Positions 1 to 5,104 are shown, numbered from the stretch's first letter. The stretch: DNA of 5,149 nucleotides from Microcystis sp. T1-4 (GCF_000297435.1 NZ_CAIP01000064.1:1-5149); one strand, 5' to 3'. Notes: generated from the sequence alone by a model not told the origin. Made by a program: numbers and translations.

Positions 1-147
1 ATGGTTCTTCGTTACTTCGTATGGTTCGATCAGGGGGCAGAAATCGGCTAAATCCTTATCTGGCAAGGGACTTAATTGATTAGCTCGTTCTAGATTGAAA
101 ACAATTGGCAAAAATCGCAGCCATGTCTTTCTATATAAGGGTTTCAC
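1..147 (-). CDS. Hypothetical protein, partial (runs off the left edge)
   Basis: An uninterrupted minus-strand frame of 49 codons enters from a GTG at 145-147 and leaves the window at position 1 without a stop. The product begins VKPLYRKTWLRFLPIVFNLE and continues with a mixed, soluble-looking composition (RANQLSPLPDKDLADF). I do not recognise it. An in-frame TAA lies just upstream of the GTG, and GGAG stands 9 nt before it, so the GTG is a usable start. The gene could equally be a longer one beheaded by the rearrangements next door. It lies downstream of the IS1 transposase remnant in the same orientation. Whether it is truly coding depends on sequence left of the window. Confidence is low because 49 open codons can occur by chance. 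Confidence 0.35.
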   Translation of the reverse strand, partial: MKPLYRKTWLRFLPIVFNLERANQLSPLPDKDLADFCPLIEPYEVTKNH

Positions 148-155
148 CCCTTATA
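134..155. repeat. 8-bp perfect inverted repeat (small hairpin)
   Basis: TATAAGGG and CCCTTATA form a perfect 8-bp stem around a 6-nt loop (TTTCAC). It overlaps the putative GTG start at 145-147 and lies between the IS1 remnant and the partial frame. There is no T-tract on either side, so it is not a convincing terminator. It may be the end of a lost mobile element. Confidence 0.4.
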
Positions 156-190
156 ACTCCCGTCCATTGCATAACACAAACCGAAGAACC

Positions 191-337
191 GAGTTTATCA
201 ATTAATTGTTTGGTTTCGTCAGAGACGGTTTTATTAGTGGGATTGATCACAAACTGACGACCACACTCTTTACATTGACGTTTGGGTTTTCCATTATGAA
301 TAGAACCATTCTTAATCCTATGGTGAGAACCACAATT
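191..337 (-). pseudogene. IS1-family transposase, N-terminal remnant
   Basis: The minus-strand translation reads NPNCGSHHRIKNGSIHNGKP, then KRQCKECGRQFV, then NPTNKTVSDETKQLIDKL. This is the InsA-like zinc-ribbon N-terminus of IS1-family transposases, which bind the element ends. The second CxxC knuckle (CKEC) and one Cys of the first remain. The start codon and the first Cys, expected as M-x-C-P-x-C, are missing because the MITE border falls at about 337. After DKL the family pattern (usually LLLERISLRGIA...) is lost. The frame continues with unrelated residues (GSSVCVMQW...) to a TAG at 131-133. The helix-turn-helix and the whole DDE catalytic domain are therefore gone. This is a dead fragment, truncated at both ends. 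The family call rests on recall of the motif pattern. Confidence 0.8.
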
Positions 338-353
338 AGGGTTTGCTGAATAA

Positions 354-432
354 GTACGGGCGAAGCATTCGGATAGAAAATCTACCTTTTCACCGATAGG
401 TTATTGTCCGAATGCTTCGCCCCTACAGGACG
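354..432 (+). repeat. 79-bp palindromic core, copy 1
   Basis: The arms GGGCGAAGCATTCGGA (358-373) and TCCGAATGCTTCGCCC (407-422) form a perfect 16-bp inverted repeat around a 33-nt interior. The unit matches copy 2 (1963-2041, opposite strand) at 76 of 79 positions with no gaps. Two of the three differences are adjacent in the interior; the third is at 407. The homology continues more weakly into the left flank (TAGGGTTTGC at 337-346). The unit is non-coding and could fold into a long hairpin as DNA or RNA. I recall similar GGGCGAAGCATTCGG repeats as common in cyanobacterial genomes, but cannot confirm copy number here. Confidence 0.85.
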
Positions 433-447
433 CGGGCCGATGAAGAC

Positions 448-483
448 GCAAGGTTTTGAAGCACGATTCTCTCAAAATCTTGC
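448..483. repeat. Imperfect inverted repeat inside the MITE
   Basis: GCAAGGTTTTGA (448-459) and TCAAAATCTTGC (472-483) pair at 11 of 12 positions around a 12-nt loop. It lies in the right half of the MITE, outside the 79-bp core, and suggests a second folded unit within the element. No T-tract follows. Confidence 0.55.
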
Positions 484-536
484 ACCTGTGGGAGCGAGAA
501 AAGCCACAAAACCCTTACCTTGCCTACATTTGACCT

Positions 537-908
537 TTATTCAGCAAGCCCTAACTGCTGAAAAGCCTTAGTGTTGAGATTATCCAGTCTTGGCATTTCT
601 GCATTTATTGTCCGAGTAGGCTTCTTAGTCTCAAAAATGACCCCCACTGGACTTTTAACATCCTGGTTATTATGAATCACCAGATCAATGCGCTCTTTTG
701 TATTGATAAAATAGCGATCGGTATAATAGGTATTTTTTTTAAAATCTATCAGCAAATTTTTATTAAACTCTTCGGACTTTTTGCTGTCACATTGCTCCAA
801 CAAGCGCGTCAAATTAGCTTGAAAAACCTGAATTGTTTCAGCCTCAGGCTTGATTTTCAAGTACACCCGATTTAAGGCTTGTTTGAGTTCTCGCTTATTG
901 ACAATCAT
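537..908 (-). CDS. Truncated N-terminal fragment of a type IIG (Eco57I-like) restriction enzyme
   Basis: A complete small frame of 123 codons opening MIVNKRELKQALNRVYLKIK. This resembles the N-terminal region of large single-chain type IIG restriction-methylases (Eco57I-like), which cleave DNA through an N-terminal PD-(D/E)xK nuclease and methylate adenine through a central domain. D75 in RIDLVIHN and E93-T-K95 in VGVIFETKKP fit the D-x17-E-x-K nuclease core. The conserved run MPRLDNLNTKAFQQL follows (residues 105-119). Intact relatives continue with something like VLYYLRERI and run to roughly 1000 residues or more. Here the frame enters the MITE end after L119 and finishes GLAE-stop. The methylase and specificity domains are absent. 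The ATG is supported by AGAGG 9 nt upstream and an extended -10 promoter. It is best read as a gene remnant that may still be expressed. The family assignment is from motif recall. Confidence 0.75.
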   Translation of the reverse strand: MIVNKRELKQALNRVYLKIKPEAETIQVFQANLTRLLEQCDSKKSEEFNKNLLIDFKKNTYYTDRYFINTKERIDLVIHNNQDVKSPVGVIFETKKPTRTINAEMPRLDNLNTKAFQQLGLAE

Positions 909-917
909 AAAAGTTTA

Positions 918-922
918 CCTCT
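918..922 (-). promoter_or_regulatory. Ribosome binding site of the restriction fragment
   Basis: AGAGG on the minus strand, 9 nt before the ATG at 906-908. It fixes the start chosen for the fragment and shows that the 5' end of this gene is intact although the 3' end is lost. Confidence 0.55.
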
Positions 923-945
923 AGGGAAACTACCGATTAATTTTA

Positions 946-954
946 ATTATAGCA
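946..954 (-). promoter_or_regulatory. Extended -10 promoter of the restriction fragment
   Basis: On the minus strand the sequence reads TGCTATAAT: a perfect TATAAT (946-951) with the TGn extension. No good -35 is present at 16-18 bp (TTTAAC or TTTTAA), which is tolerable for an extended -10 site. The start codon lies 37 nt downstream, giving a predicted leader of about 30 nt that contains the AGAGG site. Confidence 0.55.
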
Positions 955-1040
955 TTGCCAAATGATCGGTTAAAATAGAAGGATAAAAGTTGCAATCGAG
1001 GTCAATCTGTAGAAGCCAAGAATTTCTAACAGCAATGGGG

Positions 1041-1075
1041 AAAAAATCCCCCGTCACAGCCTAGCTTGACGGGGG
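1041..1075 (-). terminator. Rho-independent terminator of the DUF1995 gene
   Basis: Read on the minus strand, CCCCCGTCA and TGACGGGGG form a perfect 9-bp stem (1067-1075 with 1048-1056). The loop contains a further AGC/GCT pairing. ATTTTTT follows at 1041-1047. The stem begins 8 bp past the TGA of the DUF1995 gene. On the plus strand no T-run follows, so it works in one direction only. It insulates the DUF1995 transcript from the restriction fragment downstream. Confidence 0.92.
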
Positions 1076-1082
1076 GAGTATG

Positions 1083-1826
1083 TCACTGTTGTAATGCTTT
1101 TAAGAAGCGTCCCATAGTGGCAAATAAACCGGACTTTTTGGCTTTATTAACAGGATTAGAACTATCATTAGGATTATTACTAGAAGCTTTCAGAATCAGA
1201 TTTTCTAAAGCTTCGCCCATGGGTTTAGTGGATTGTTCGGAAATTAACTCGTAACCGTCTTCTTTTTCCAGCCAAACTTGCCACAAGGAAGGATAGGAAC
1301 GATACACGATCGCTGATTCCAAGGGACGAAAATAATAACAACTTTCTAGGGTACTTAAAAATCTTTCTCGCAATTGTCGGGCTGCGTAACCGATACCCAC
1401 CACCGATACATCTTCCAATTGGGGAATTAGAAGAACTACGGGGCGATCTTCGGCCAAGTTACAGAGTTTTTCTACGGAATTAATCTCCACCGAGGAGGGA
1501 CAAACAACTAAAAAAGCTTCATCTTCGGGCTTAATTTTGTTTTCGATGGGAATAAAACGACTACCTAAATCTCCCAGTTGAAAAACTGTTTCTCCCCAAT
1601 CCCGTCGAGCTAACATGGCGGCCCCGGTATCGGGAAAAATTACCCTTAAACCAGAACCATAACTGTCAAAAATAGAGGTAAAATCAAGGGCTAAAGCTTG
1701 CGCTTGCAGGGCAATTTCTGGGATAACTAATTCCACTTGTACGCATCTAGCTCCCGATTCTAGAGCCAGTTGGGTGGCGGCTTTCGCTTGCAGGATCGTT
1801 TCTTCTAGGGAATTGGGTAGGGTCAT
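1083..1826 (-). CDS. DUF1995 family protein
   Basis: A 247-residue soluble protein with no signal peptide or membrane segment, resembling DUF1995 proteins of cyanobacteria and plastids. Family-like features are an N-terminal helix (SLEETILQAKAATQLALESG, 6-25), the strand VQVELVIPEI (29-38), a hydrophobic strand followed by DTGAAMLARRDW (66-77), FLVVCPSSVE (105-114), VVLLIPQLED (130-139), and YYFRPLESAIVYRSYPSLWQVW (164-185). The Lys/Asn/Ser-rich tail (214-247, ending FATMGRFLKALQQ) looks like an appended segment. The biochemical function is unknown. I recall that the Arabidopsis photosystem II assembly factor LPA3 carries this domain, so a role in thylakoid protein assembly is a hypothesis only. 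No Shine-Dalgarno is visible, because heptamer repeats occupy the leader to within 2 bp of the ATG. The gene appears monocistronic, with a strong terminator right after the stop. Confidence 0.85.
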   Translation of the reverse strand: MTLPNSLEETILQAKAATQLALESGARCVQVELVIPEIALQAQALALDFTSIFDSYGSGLRVIFPDTGAAMLARRDWGETVFQLGDLGSRFIPIENKIKPEDEAFLVVCPSSVEINSVEKLCNLAEDRPVVLLIPQLEDVSVVGIGYAARQLRERFLSTLESCYYFRPLESAIVYRSYPSLWQVWLEKEDGYELISEQSTKPMGEALENLILKASSNNPNDSSNPVNKAKKSGLFATMGRFLKALQQ

Positions 1827-1828
1827 TT

Positions 1829-1883
1829 CAGTTATCAGTGAGCAGTGAGCAGTTATCAGTGAGCAGTGAGCAGTTATCAGTGA
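1829..1883. repeat. STRR-like heptamer array upstream of the DUF1995 gene
   Basis: Consecutive 7-mers on the plus strand: CAGTTAT, CAGTGAG, CAGTGAG, then the same three again, then CAGTTAT and a partial CAGTGA. This gives 55 bp with a 21-bp higher-order period. It resembles the short tandemly repeated (STRR) heptamers known from cyanobacteria. It ends 2 bp from the DUF1995 start codon and so forms its 5' untranslated region. Confidence 0.9.
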
Positions 1884-1902
1884 CTACCTCTGCGTCGGTG
1901 GC

Positions 1903-1923
1903 TTAAAATCAGAAAGATTTTAA
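1903..1923. repeat. AT-rich 8-bp inverted repeat
   Basis: TTAAAATC (1903-1910) and GATTTTAA (1916-1923) pair perfectly around AGAAA. It lies in the presumed promoter region of the DUF1995 gene and could be an operator or chance AT-rich symmetry. No gene ends here on the plus strand, so a terminator role is unlikely. Confidence 0.35.
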
Positions 1924-1935
1924 TTTTTATAAAAG

Positions 1936-2060
1936 GCAGGGTTGATTCATGAATGAACCCTACGTCCTGTAGGGGCGAAGCATTCGGGCAATAACCTATC
2001 GGTGAAACCGTAGATTTTCTATCCGAATGCTTCGCCCGTACTTTTTGCCGCAAACCCTAC
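1936..2060. mobile_element. Small palindromic MITE-like element
   Basis: A 125-bp non-coding element bounded by GCAGGGTT (1936-1943) and AACCCTAC (2053-2060), an inverted pair with one mismatch. The left 28 bp (1936-1963) are themselves a near-perfect palindrome centred on ATTCATGAAT. The remainder is the 79-bp palindromic core plus a right arm (GCCGCAAACCCTAC) related to the left border of the element at 337. It lies in the 356-bp gap between the DUF1995 gene and the 90-residue ORF. The rest of that gap (2061-2182) is AT-rich and shows no gene, clear terminator or convincing promoter. Confidence 0.65.
1963..2041 (-). repeat. 79-bp palindromic core, copy 2
   Basis: The reverse complement of this stretch matches 354-432 at 76 of 79 positions without gaps. 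The arms are GGGCGAAGCATTCGG (1973-1987) and CCGAATGCTTCGCCC (2023-2037), 15 bp and perfect. It is in opposite orientation to copy 1, so the two copies flank about 1.5 kb holding the restriction fragment and the DUF1995 gene. Confidence 0.88.
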
Positions 2061-2182
2061 TTAAGTTTATATGAAGTGTGAGGAGATTTGGCATCATCCC
2101 CAGCATTAAGATAAATCCTATAAGATATTTTTAGTTTTTAAGAAGAAAGTCGGTAATCGGGGAAAAGGTGAGGAGAGAAAGC

Positions 2183-2455
2183 TTAGGAAAGCTGATAGGG
2201 GCCGTGACGTTGGGCATAATAATCGAGAATTGCCGCAACCAGAGTGCGATCGCTTTCCTGAAAAGTCTCAGTATAGTTAATTTCGAGACTACCGATCTGA
2301 CTTTGATGATAATCGAATTGTTGGAACTGCTGGGCAGTTAGATGGGTTTCCACACCCTGAACCTGTTGTAAATGGCTGGCTAACTCCCGATAGATAGCCA
2401 AGGGCATTTGGGGATAAATAATGGTTTGTTTTTGTTGAATAGCAATCGATCGCAC
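2183..2455 (-). CDS. Conserved-looking hypothetical protein, 90 residues
   Basis: A small soluble protein starting at GTG (2453-2455), opening MRSIAIQQKQTIIYPQMPLA, rich in Gln and His, with no signal peptide, membrane segment or Cys. Predicted order: strand (3-15), helix (18-33, LAIYRELASHLQQVQG), a strand/turn (36-60), and a C-terminal helix (68-83, DRTLVAAILDYYAQRH). I do not recognise the family. It starts 5 bp after the stop of the lipoprotein gene, and its AGGAGA site lies inside that gene's last codons. The two are therefore almost certainly co-transcribed and probably translationally coupled. A HIP1 octamer (2246-2253) lies within it. The arrangement makes a real gene likely, and suggests a role linked to the lipoprotein. 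No clear terminator follows. Confidence 0.75.
   Translation of the reverse strand: MRSIAIQQKQTIIYPQMPLAIYRELASHLQQVQGVETHLTAQQFQQFDYHQSQIGSLEINYTETFQESDRTLVAAILDYYAQRHGPYQLS
2246..2253. other. HIP1 octamer GCGATCGC
   Basis: Perfect highly iterated palindrome, a hallmark of many cyanobacterial genomes, here inside the 90-residue ORF. A second perfect copy is at 3452-3459. Confidence 0.85.
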
Positions 2456-2460
2456 GGGTT

Positions 2461-3237
2461 TTATTCTCCTGATTCGGAAACATTATAGCTGATCGAGGCT
2501 TGCGGTGCGGTGGCTGGTTCGGGGACACCATCCCCTAAACGACGGGTAATAGTTTGACCGTATTGTTCTAAGACAATATAGGGATTGTCGGGATTAGTAT
2601 TGATCGCTTTAACTAAAATTAAACCATTAGAGAGGCTAGAACCGGGGATAACTCGACGTTCCGTAGCTTCTCCGGGGGCTTTCACGATCGCCATGGCAGT
2701 GGTAGGTAACTGGACGATGCCCGATACTTGTACTGCTTCCGCTTCTGTCGGTTGCGGTGGTGGTGGCGGCCCTTTAACTATCGGTGGTTCGGGGTTGGGA
2801 GGATTGCCCCTGGGTGCGGCTGCGGGGGTGGAACGATTGCCCGTGGCTGCGGCTGCGGGGGTGGAACGATTGCCCATTGCTGCGGGTGCGGTGGCCGCCG
2901 GAGTCCCAGCTGGGGGTTTTTCCGCCACTGTAATTGTAATATTTGGTTGTAGGGGAAAGGGGGCAAAGGGATCGCTGCGACCGCGATTAATTTCTGCCCG
3001 TTTTTGGTCGGGATCGGTAGCGGGAATCAATCCCGCTGCTACCCTTGGGGGGGTTGGTTTGGTGGCTGGTTTCATGGCACCCCTAAAGGTGGCAGGTGGG
3101 GCAGCTGGGGGACTAGGAGGGGGGGTGGGGGTTTCTTGGCTGGGTGGTGGGGATTGATTAGCTTGGTTGGAAGCTGGACATCCCACCAACAATAAGGCAA
3201 CACTCCCCACCGATAGGAGTAGCGGCAATTTTTTCAT
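2461..3237 (-). CDS. Proline-rich lipoprotein with PilP/GspC-like C-terminal domain
   Basis: A 258-residue exported lipoprotein. The signal peptide MKKLPLLLSVGSVALLLVGC has a lipobox (LVGC) with the acylated Cys at position 20. Next comes a long Pro/Ala/Ser/Thr-rich low-complexity linker (21-80). GRSDPFAPF (86-94) follows, then a second Pro/Ala stretch with an 11-residue tandem repeat (GNRSTPAAAAT at 122-132, GNRSTPAAAPR at 133-143) and a PPPPPQP run (157-163). The C-terminal beta-rich domain (168-237) contains VQVSGIVQLPTTAMAIVKAPGE and GLILVKAINTNPDNPYIVLEQ. The order of lipobox, Pro-rich linker, R-x-DPF and a domain of the form V-x-G-x-hydrophobic...G...G-x-hydrophobic recalls type IV pilus PilP and GspC homology-region domains. 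That is an architectural resemblance, not a family match. It is followed at 5 bp by the 90-residue ORF. No Shine-Dalgarno is seen upstream; the 121-bp gap to the flavodiiron gene could hold a promoter, but I see no strong one. Confidence 0.85.
   Translation of the reverse strand: MKKLPLLLSVGSVALLLVGCPASNQANQSPPPSQETPTPPPSPPAAPPATFRGAMKPATKPTPPRVAAGLIPATDPDQKRAEINRGRSDPFAPFPLQPNITITVAEKPPAGTPAATAPAAMGNRSTPAAAATGNRSTPAAAPRGNPPNPEPPIVKGPPPPPQPTEAEAVQVSGIVQLPTTAMAIVKAPGEATERRVIPGSSLSNGLILVKAINTNPDNPYIVLEQYGQTITRRLGDGVPEPATAPQASISYNVSESGE
2465..2470 (-). promoter_or_regulatory. Ribosome binding site of the 90-residue ORF, inside the lipoprotein gene
   Basis: AGGAGA on the minus strand, 9 nt before the GTG at 2453-2455. 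It lies within the Ser-Gly-Glu codons (TCA GGA GAA) just before the lipoprotein TAA. It decides the GTG start and indicates translational coupling. Confidence 0.7.
2802..2900 (-). repeat. 33-bp in-frame tandem repeat in the lipoprotein linker
   Basis: Two nearly identical 33-bp units (2802-2834 and 2835-2867), each starting GATTGCCC on the plus strand, and a third degenerate unit (2868-2900). The period is 11 codons, so copy-number change would keep the frame and only lengthen or shorten the Pro/Ala linker. Confidence 0.8.
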
Positions 3238-3358
3238 GGGGAAACAAAGACAAAATGGCCCGGTCGGGCAACCTTGGATACTAACATAACATTTGTTCCC
3301 CAGAAATCTAGGCCGATGATAGGGGGAAAGTCAGGAACTTGACCCCCCCAGTCCAGTT

Positions 3359-5104
3359 TTAATACTGACTACCGGATTTGCGATGACCGATGGCGGTGAC
3401 ACCGTTACCATCCAAAACTTGACCCCGCTCGACGGTGGCATAGACTAACCAGCGATCGCCACAGAGTTGTCGCTCTTTGACCGTACACTCTAGATAGGCG
3501 AGACTTTCGCTTAAAATCAGACAGCCATTTTCCCCGACTTGGGTTTCTAATCCCATAAAGACATCGCCGCCGGATTTGATGCAATTGGAAAAATGGCGGC
3601 GTAAATTGCGCCCTTCCTTAAGAATATTCAAGGTAAAAGTGGTTCCGGAGTTAATTAGGCGATCGGCGGCTTGTTCGTCAGCAACGGCGATAATTAGCCC
3701 CGGGGGGTTAAAACTGGCTTGGGATACCCAAGAGGTCAAGAAACCAGCATGAGCCTCGCCCTGACGACTGGTGAGAACACAGAGGGAACCGACGATCCGA
3801 CCAACGGCCTGGGCAGTGCGATCAATCTGTGTTTCGGTCATTCCCTGTTGGGGAACCCGAAATTTTTTGGTTTTTTTCAAGGTGTGGGCGAAGGTTTCTC
3901 CGGCTAAATAACCTGCCTGTAAACTGCTTTCTGTGGGGTTAAAACGCACGCGCAAGGATTCAAAACCGAGGCGATAATTGGCATCTTTGAGTTTAGTTTC
4001 AATTAAATCTACCGCTTCCCCACTCCAACCATAGGAACCAAAAACCCCAGCTAATTTAGTTTTTGCTGCCGTGGAAAGAACGATTCCTAAAGCGGTTTGG
4101 ATCTGGGTGGGAGCGTGACCGGCTAAGGTGGGAGAACCGATAATAAATCCGTCACAATTTTCGATCGCTTGACTAATTTCGGCGGGGGTGGCAAACTCAC
4201 AATTTATTGATTCTACGGCCAGATCATTTTCTAGTAATCCTCGTTCGATCGAGCGGGCCAGGGTGGCAGTATTTCCGTAGGCAGAAGCATATAATAAAGC
4301 CACTTGTAGGGGTCGAGTTTTTTGTTCTTGACACCAATAACGATAATCGTGGGCAAGACGACTAAGACTATAACGAATTATCGGACCATGGGCAGGTGCA
4401 TAATATTGGGCAGGAAATTCTTTAATTTTGTCGAGGGCCGTTTCTACTGGTTTTGATTGCACGGCATGGAGACAATCAAAATAATAACGACGATCTGCGT
4501 CTAATTCTTTCCAATTTTTATCCCAAAGCTCATCACTGCACAGATGCACACTAAAGAATTTATCGCTGTATAAAATTTGGGTTTTTTGATCAAAAGTGCA
4601 GATTCCATCAGACCAGCGTGGGGTAGGGACATTAATAAAACTGAGTTGATGACCCTGCCCTAAATCAAGGATTTCATCGGTTCGTATGCCCACAATTTGG
4701 GCATCAGGCAAGGCATTTTTCAGGGTATTGACGGCAGCTTTAGAACAGAGGATGGTGATTTGATGGGTTGCGGCTAATAATGCCTTTAAAGTGACGATAC
4801 GGTTGGGATTAACGTGACTGAGAATTAGATAATCGAGACGATGTAAGGGGACATATTGACGAATTTCTTCTAAATAAATTTCGGTGAAGGATTCTCCGGG
4901 AGGATCGATTAATGCGGTTTTATCGCCCCGGATAAGATAGGAATTGGCGGTGGTTCCCCGTTGACGAGCATATTCTATTTCAAATTTTAATCTGTCCCAA
5001 GTACGCGAGCGAAAAACCCAAGTTTGATCGGCAATTTCTGCGGTTTGAACATCGCGGGAGCGATTATTGATAGCAGGATTGGGAATTAAGGTAGTAGTGG
5101 TCAT
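3359..5104 (-). CDS. flv1: Flavodiiron protein, Flv1/Flv2 type
   Basis: A 581-residue cytoplasmic three-domain protein of the length usual for cyanobacterial flavodiiron proteins. These reduce oxygen to water with electrons from the photosynthetic chain. Domains: metallo-beta-lactamase-like (about 25-260), flavodoxin-like with the FMN loop YASAYGNTA (272-280) and the IIGSPT and GVFGSYGWSGEA segments (about 267-410), and a flavin-reductase-like domain (about 430-575, GRIVGSLCVLTSR...) that permits direct NAD(P)H oxidation. The canonical diiron ligands H-x-E-x-D-H, H, D, H here read H97, N99, N101, R102, R163, D181, H239, so four of seven are replaced. The pattern HVNPNR marks the subgroup that pairs with a canonical Flv3- or Flv4-type partner. 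Flv1 is preferred over Flv2 because no flv4-2 operon gene adjoins it, but only 45 bp upstream are visible, so the symbol is provisional. The ATG is the first in frame; no Shine-Dalgarno is evident. Confidence 0.93.
   Translation of the reverse strand: MTTTTLIPNPAINNRSRDVQTAEIADQTWVFRSRTWDRLKFEIEYARQRGTTANSYLIRGDKTALIDPPGESFTEIYLEEIRQYVPLHRLDYLILSHVNPNRIVTLKALLAATHQITILCSKAAVNTLKNALPDAQIVGIRTDEILDLGQGHQLSFINVPTPRWSDGICTFDQKTQILYSDKFFSVHLCSDELWDKNWKELDADRRYYFDCLHAVQSKPVETALDKIKEFPAQYYAPAHGPIIRYSLSRLAHDYRYWCQEQKTRPLQVALLYASAYGNTATLARSIERGLLENDLAVESINCEFATPAEISQAIENCDGFIIGSPTLAGHAPTQIQTALGIVLSTAAKTKLAGVFGSYGWSGEAVDLIETKLKDANYRLGFESLRVRFNPTESSLQAGYLAGETFAHTLKKTKKFRVPQQGMTETQIDRTAQAVGRIVGSLCVLTSRQGEAHAGFLTSWVSQASFNPPGLIIAVADEQAADRLINSGTTFTLNILKEGRNLRRHFSNCIKSGGDVFMGLETQVGENGCLILSESLAYLECTVKERQLCGDRWLVYATVERGQVLDGNGVTAIGHRKSGSQY
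3452..3459. other. HIP1 octamer GCGATCGC
   Basis: Second perfect HIP1 site of the window, inside the 3' part of the flavodiiron gene. It supports cyanobacterial origin of this core gene. Confidence 0.85.

Larger units (their letters stand above)
337..553. mobile_element. MITE-like element with 17-bp terminal inverted repeats
   Basis: The left end TAGGGTTTGCTGAATAA (337-353) and the right end TTATTCAGCAAGCCCTA (537-553) are inverted copies with 16 of 17 matching positions. The 217-bp interior has no coding capacity. The outermost TA on both sides fits a TA target duplication, as with IS630/Tc1-mariner-type MITEs (inference). The interior holds a 79-bp palindromic core (354-432) and a second imperfect hairpin (448-483). 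The flanks belong to different broken genes: an IS1 transposase on the left and a type IIG restriction gene on the right. The element therefore sits at a rearrangement junction. Its right end supplies the last codons (LGLAE) and the stop of the restriction fragment. Confidence 0.75.

Noticed and set aside
672..875. 67-codon plus-strand frame opposite the restriction fragment
   Set aside because: Antisense to a frame with recognised type IIG motifs and a matching promoter; its hydrophobic look comes from the A/T-rich complement.
1829..1883. Repeat array considered as a CRISPR
   Set aside because: Units are contiguous 7-mers with no unique spacers of constant length.
1925..1930. TATAAA on the minus strand as a -10 for the DUF1995 gene
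   Set aside because: No matching -35, and it lies in a generally AT-rich stretch about 100 bp upstream of the start codon. The support is too weak to annotate.
2289..2531. 80-codon minus-strand frame overlapping the lipoprotein end and the 90-residue ORF
   Set aside because: It overlaps two better-supported genes in another frame, has no ribosome site of note and shows no recognisable protein features.
2585..3157. Long Gly/Ala-rich plus-strand reading frame opposite the lipoprotein gene
   Set aside because: It is the antisense shadow of Pro/Ala-rich codons, with low-complexity GGGG runs. The minus-strand frame has a signal peptide, a lipobox and a coupled downstream gene.
3256..3270. GCCC/GGGC mini-palindrome upstream of the lipoprotein start
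   Set aside because: The stem is only 4-5 bp with a tiny loop. It is too weak for a terminator or operator claim.
3322..3349. GGGGG...CCCCCCC hairpin just downstream of the flavodiiron stop
   Set aside because: The stem is interrupted (AAAG against G-run) and no T-tract follows on the minus strand, so I do not call a terminator. Read-through into the lipoprotein gene remains possible.
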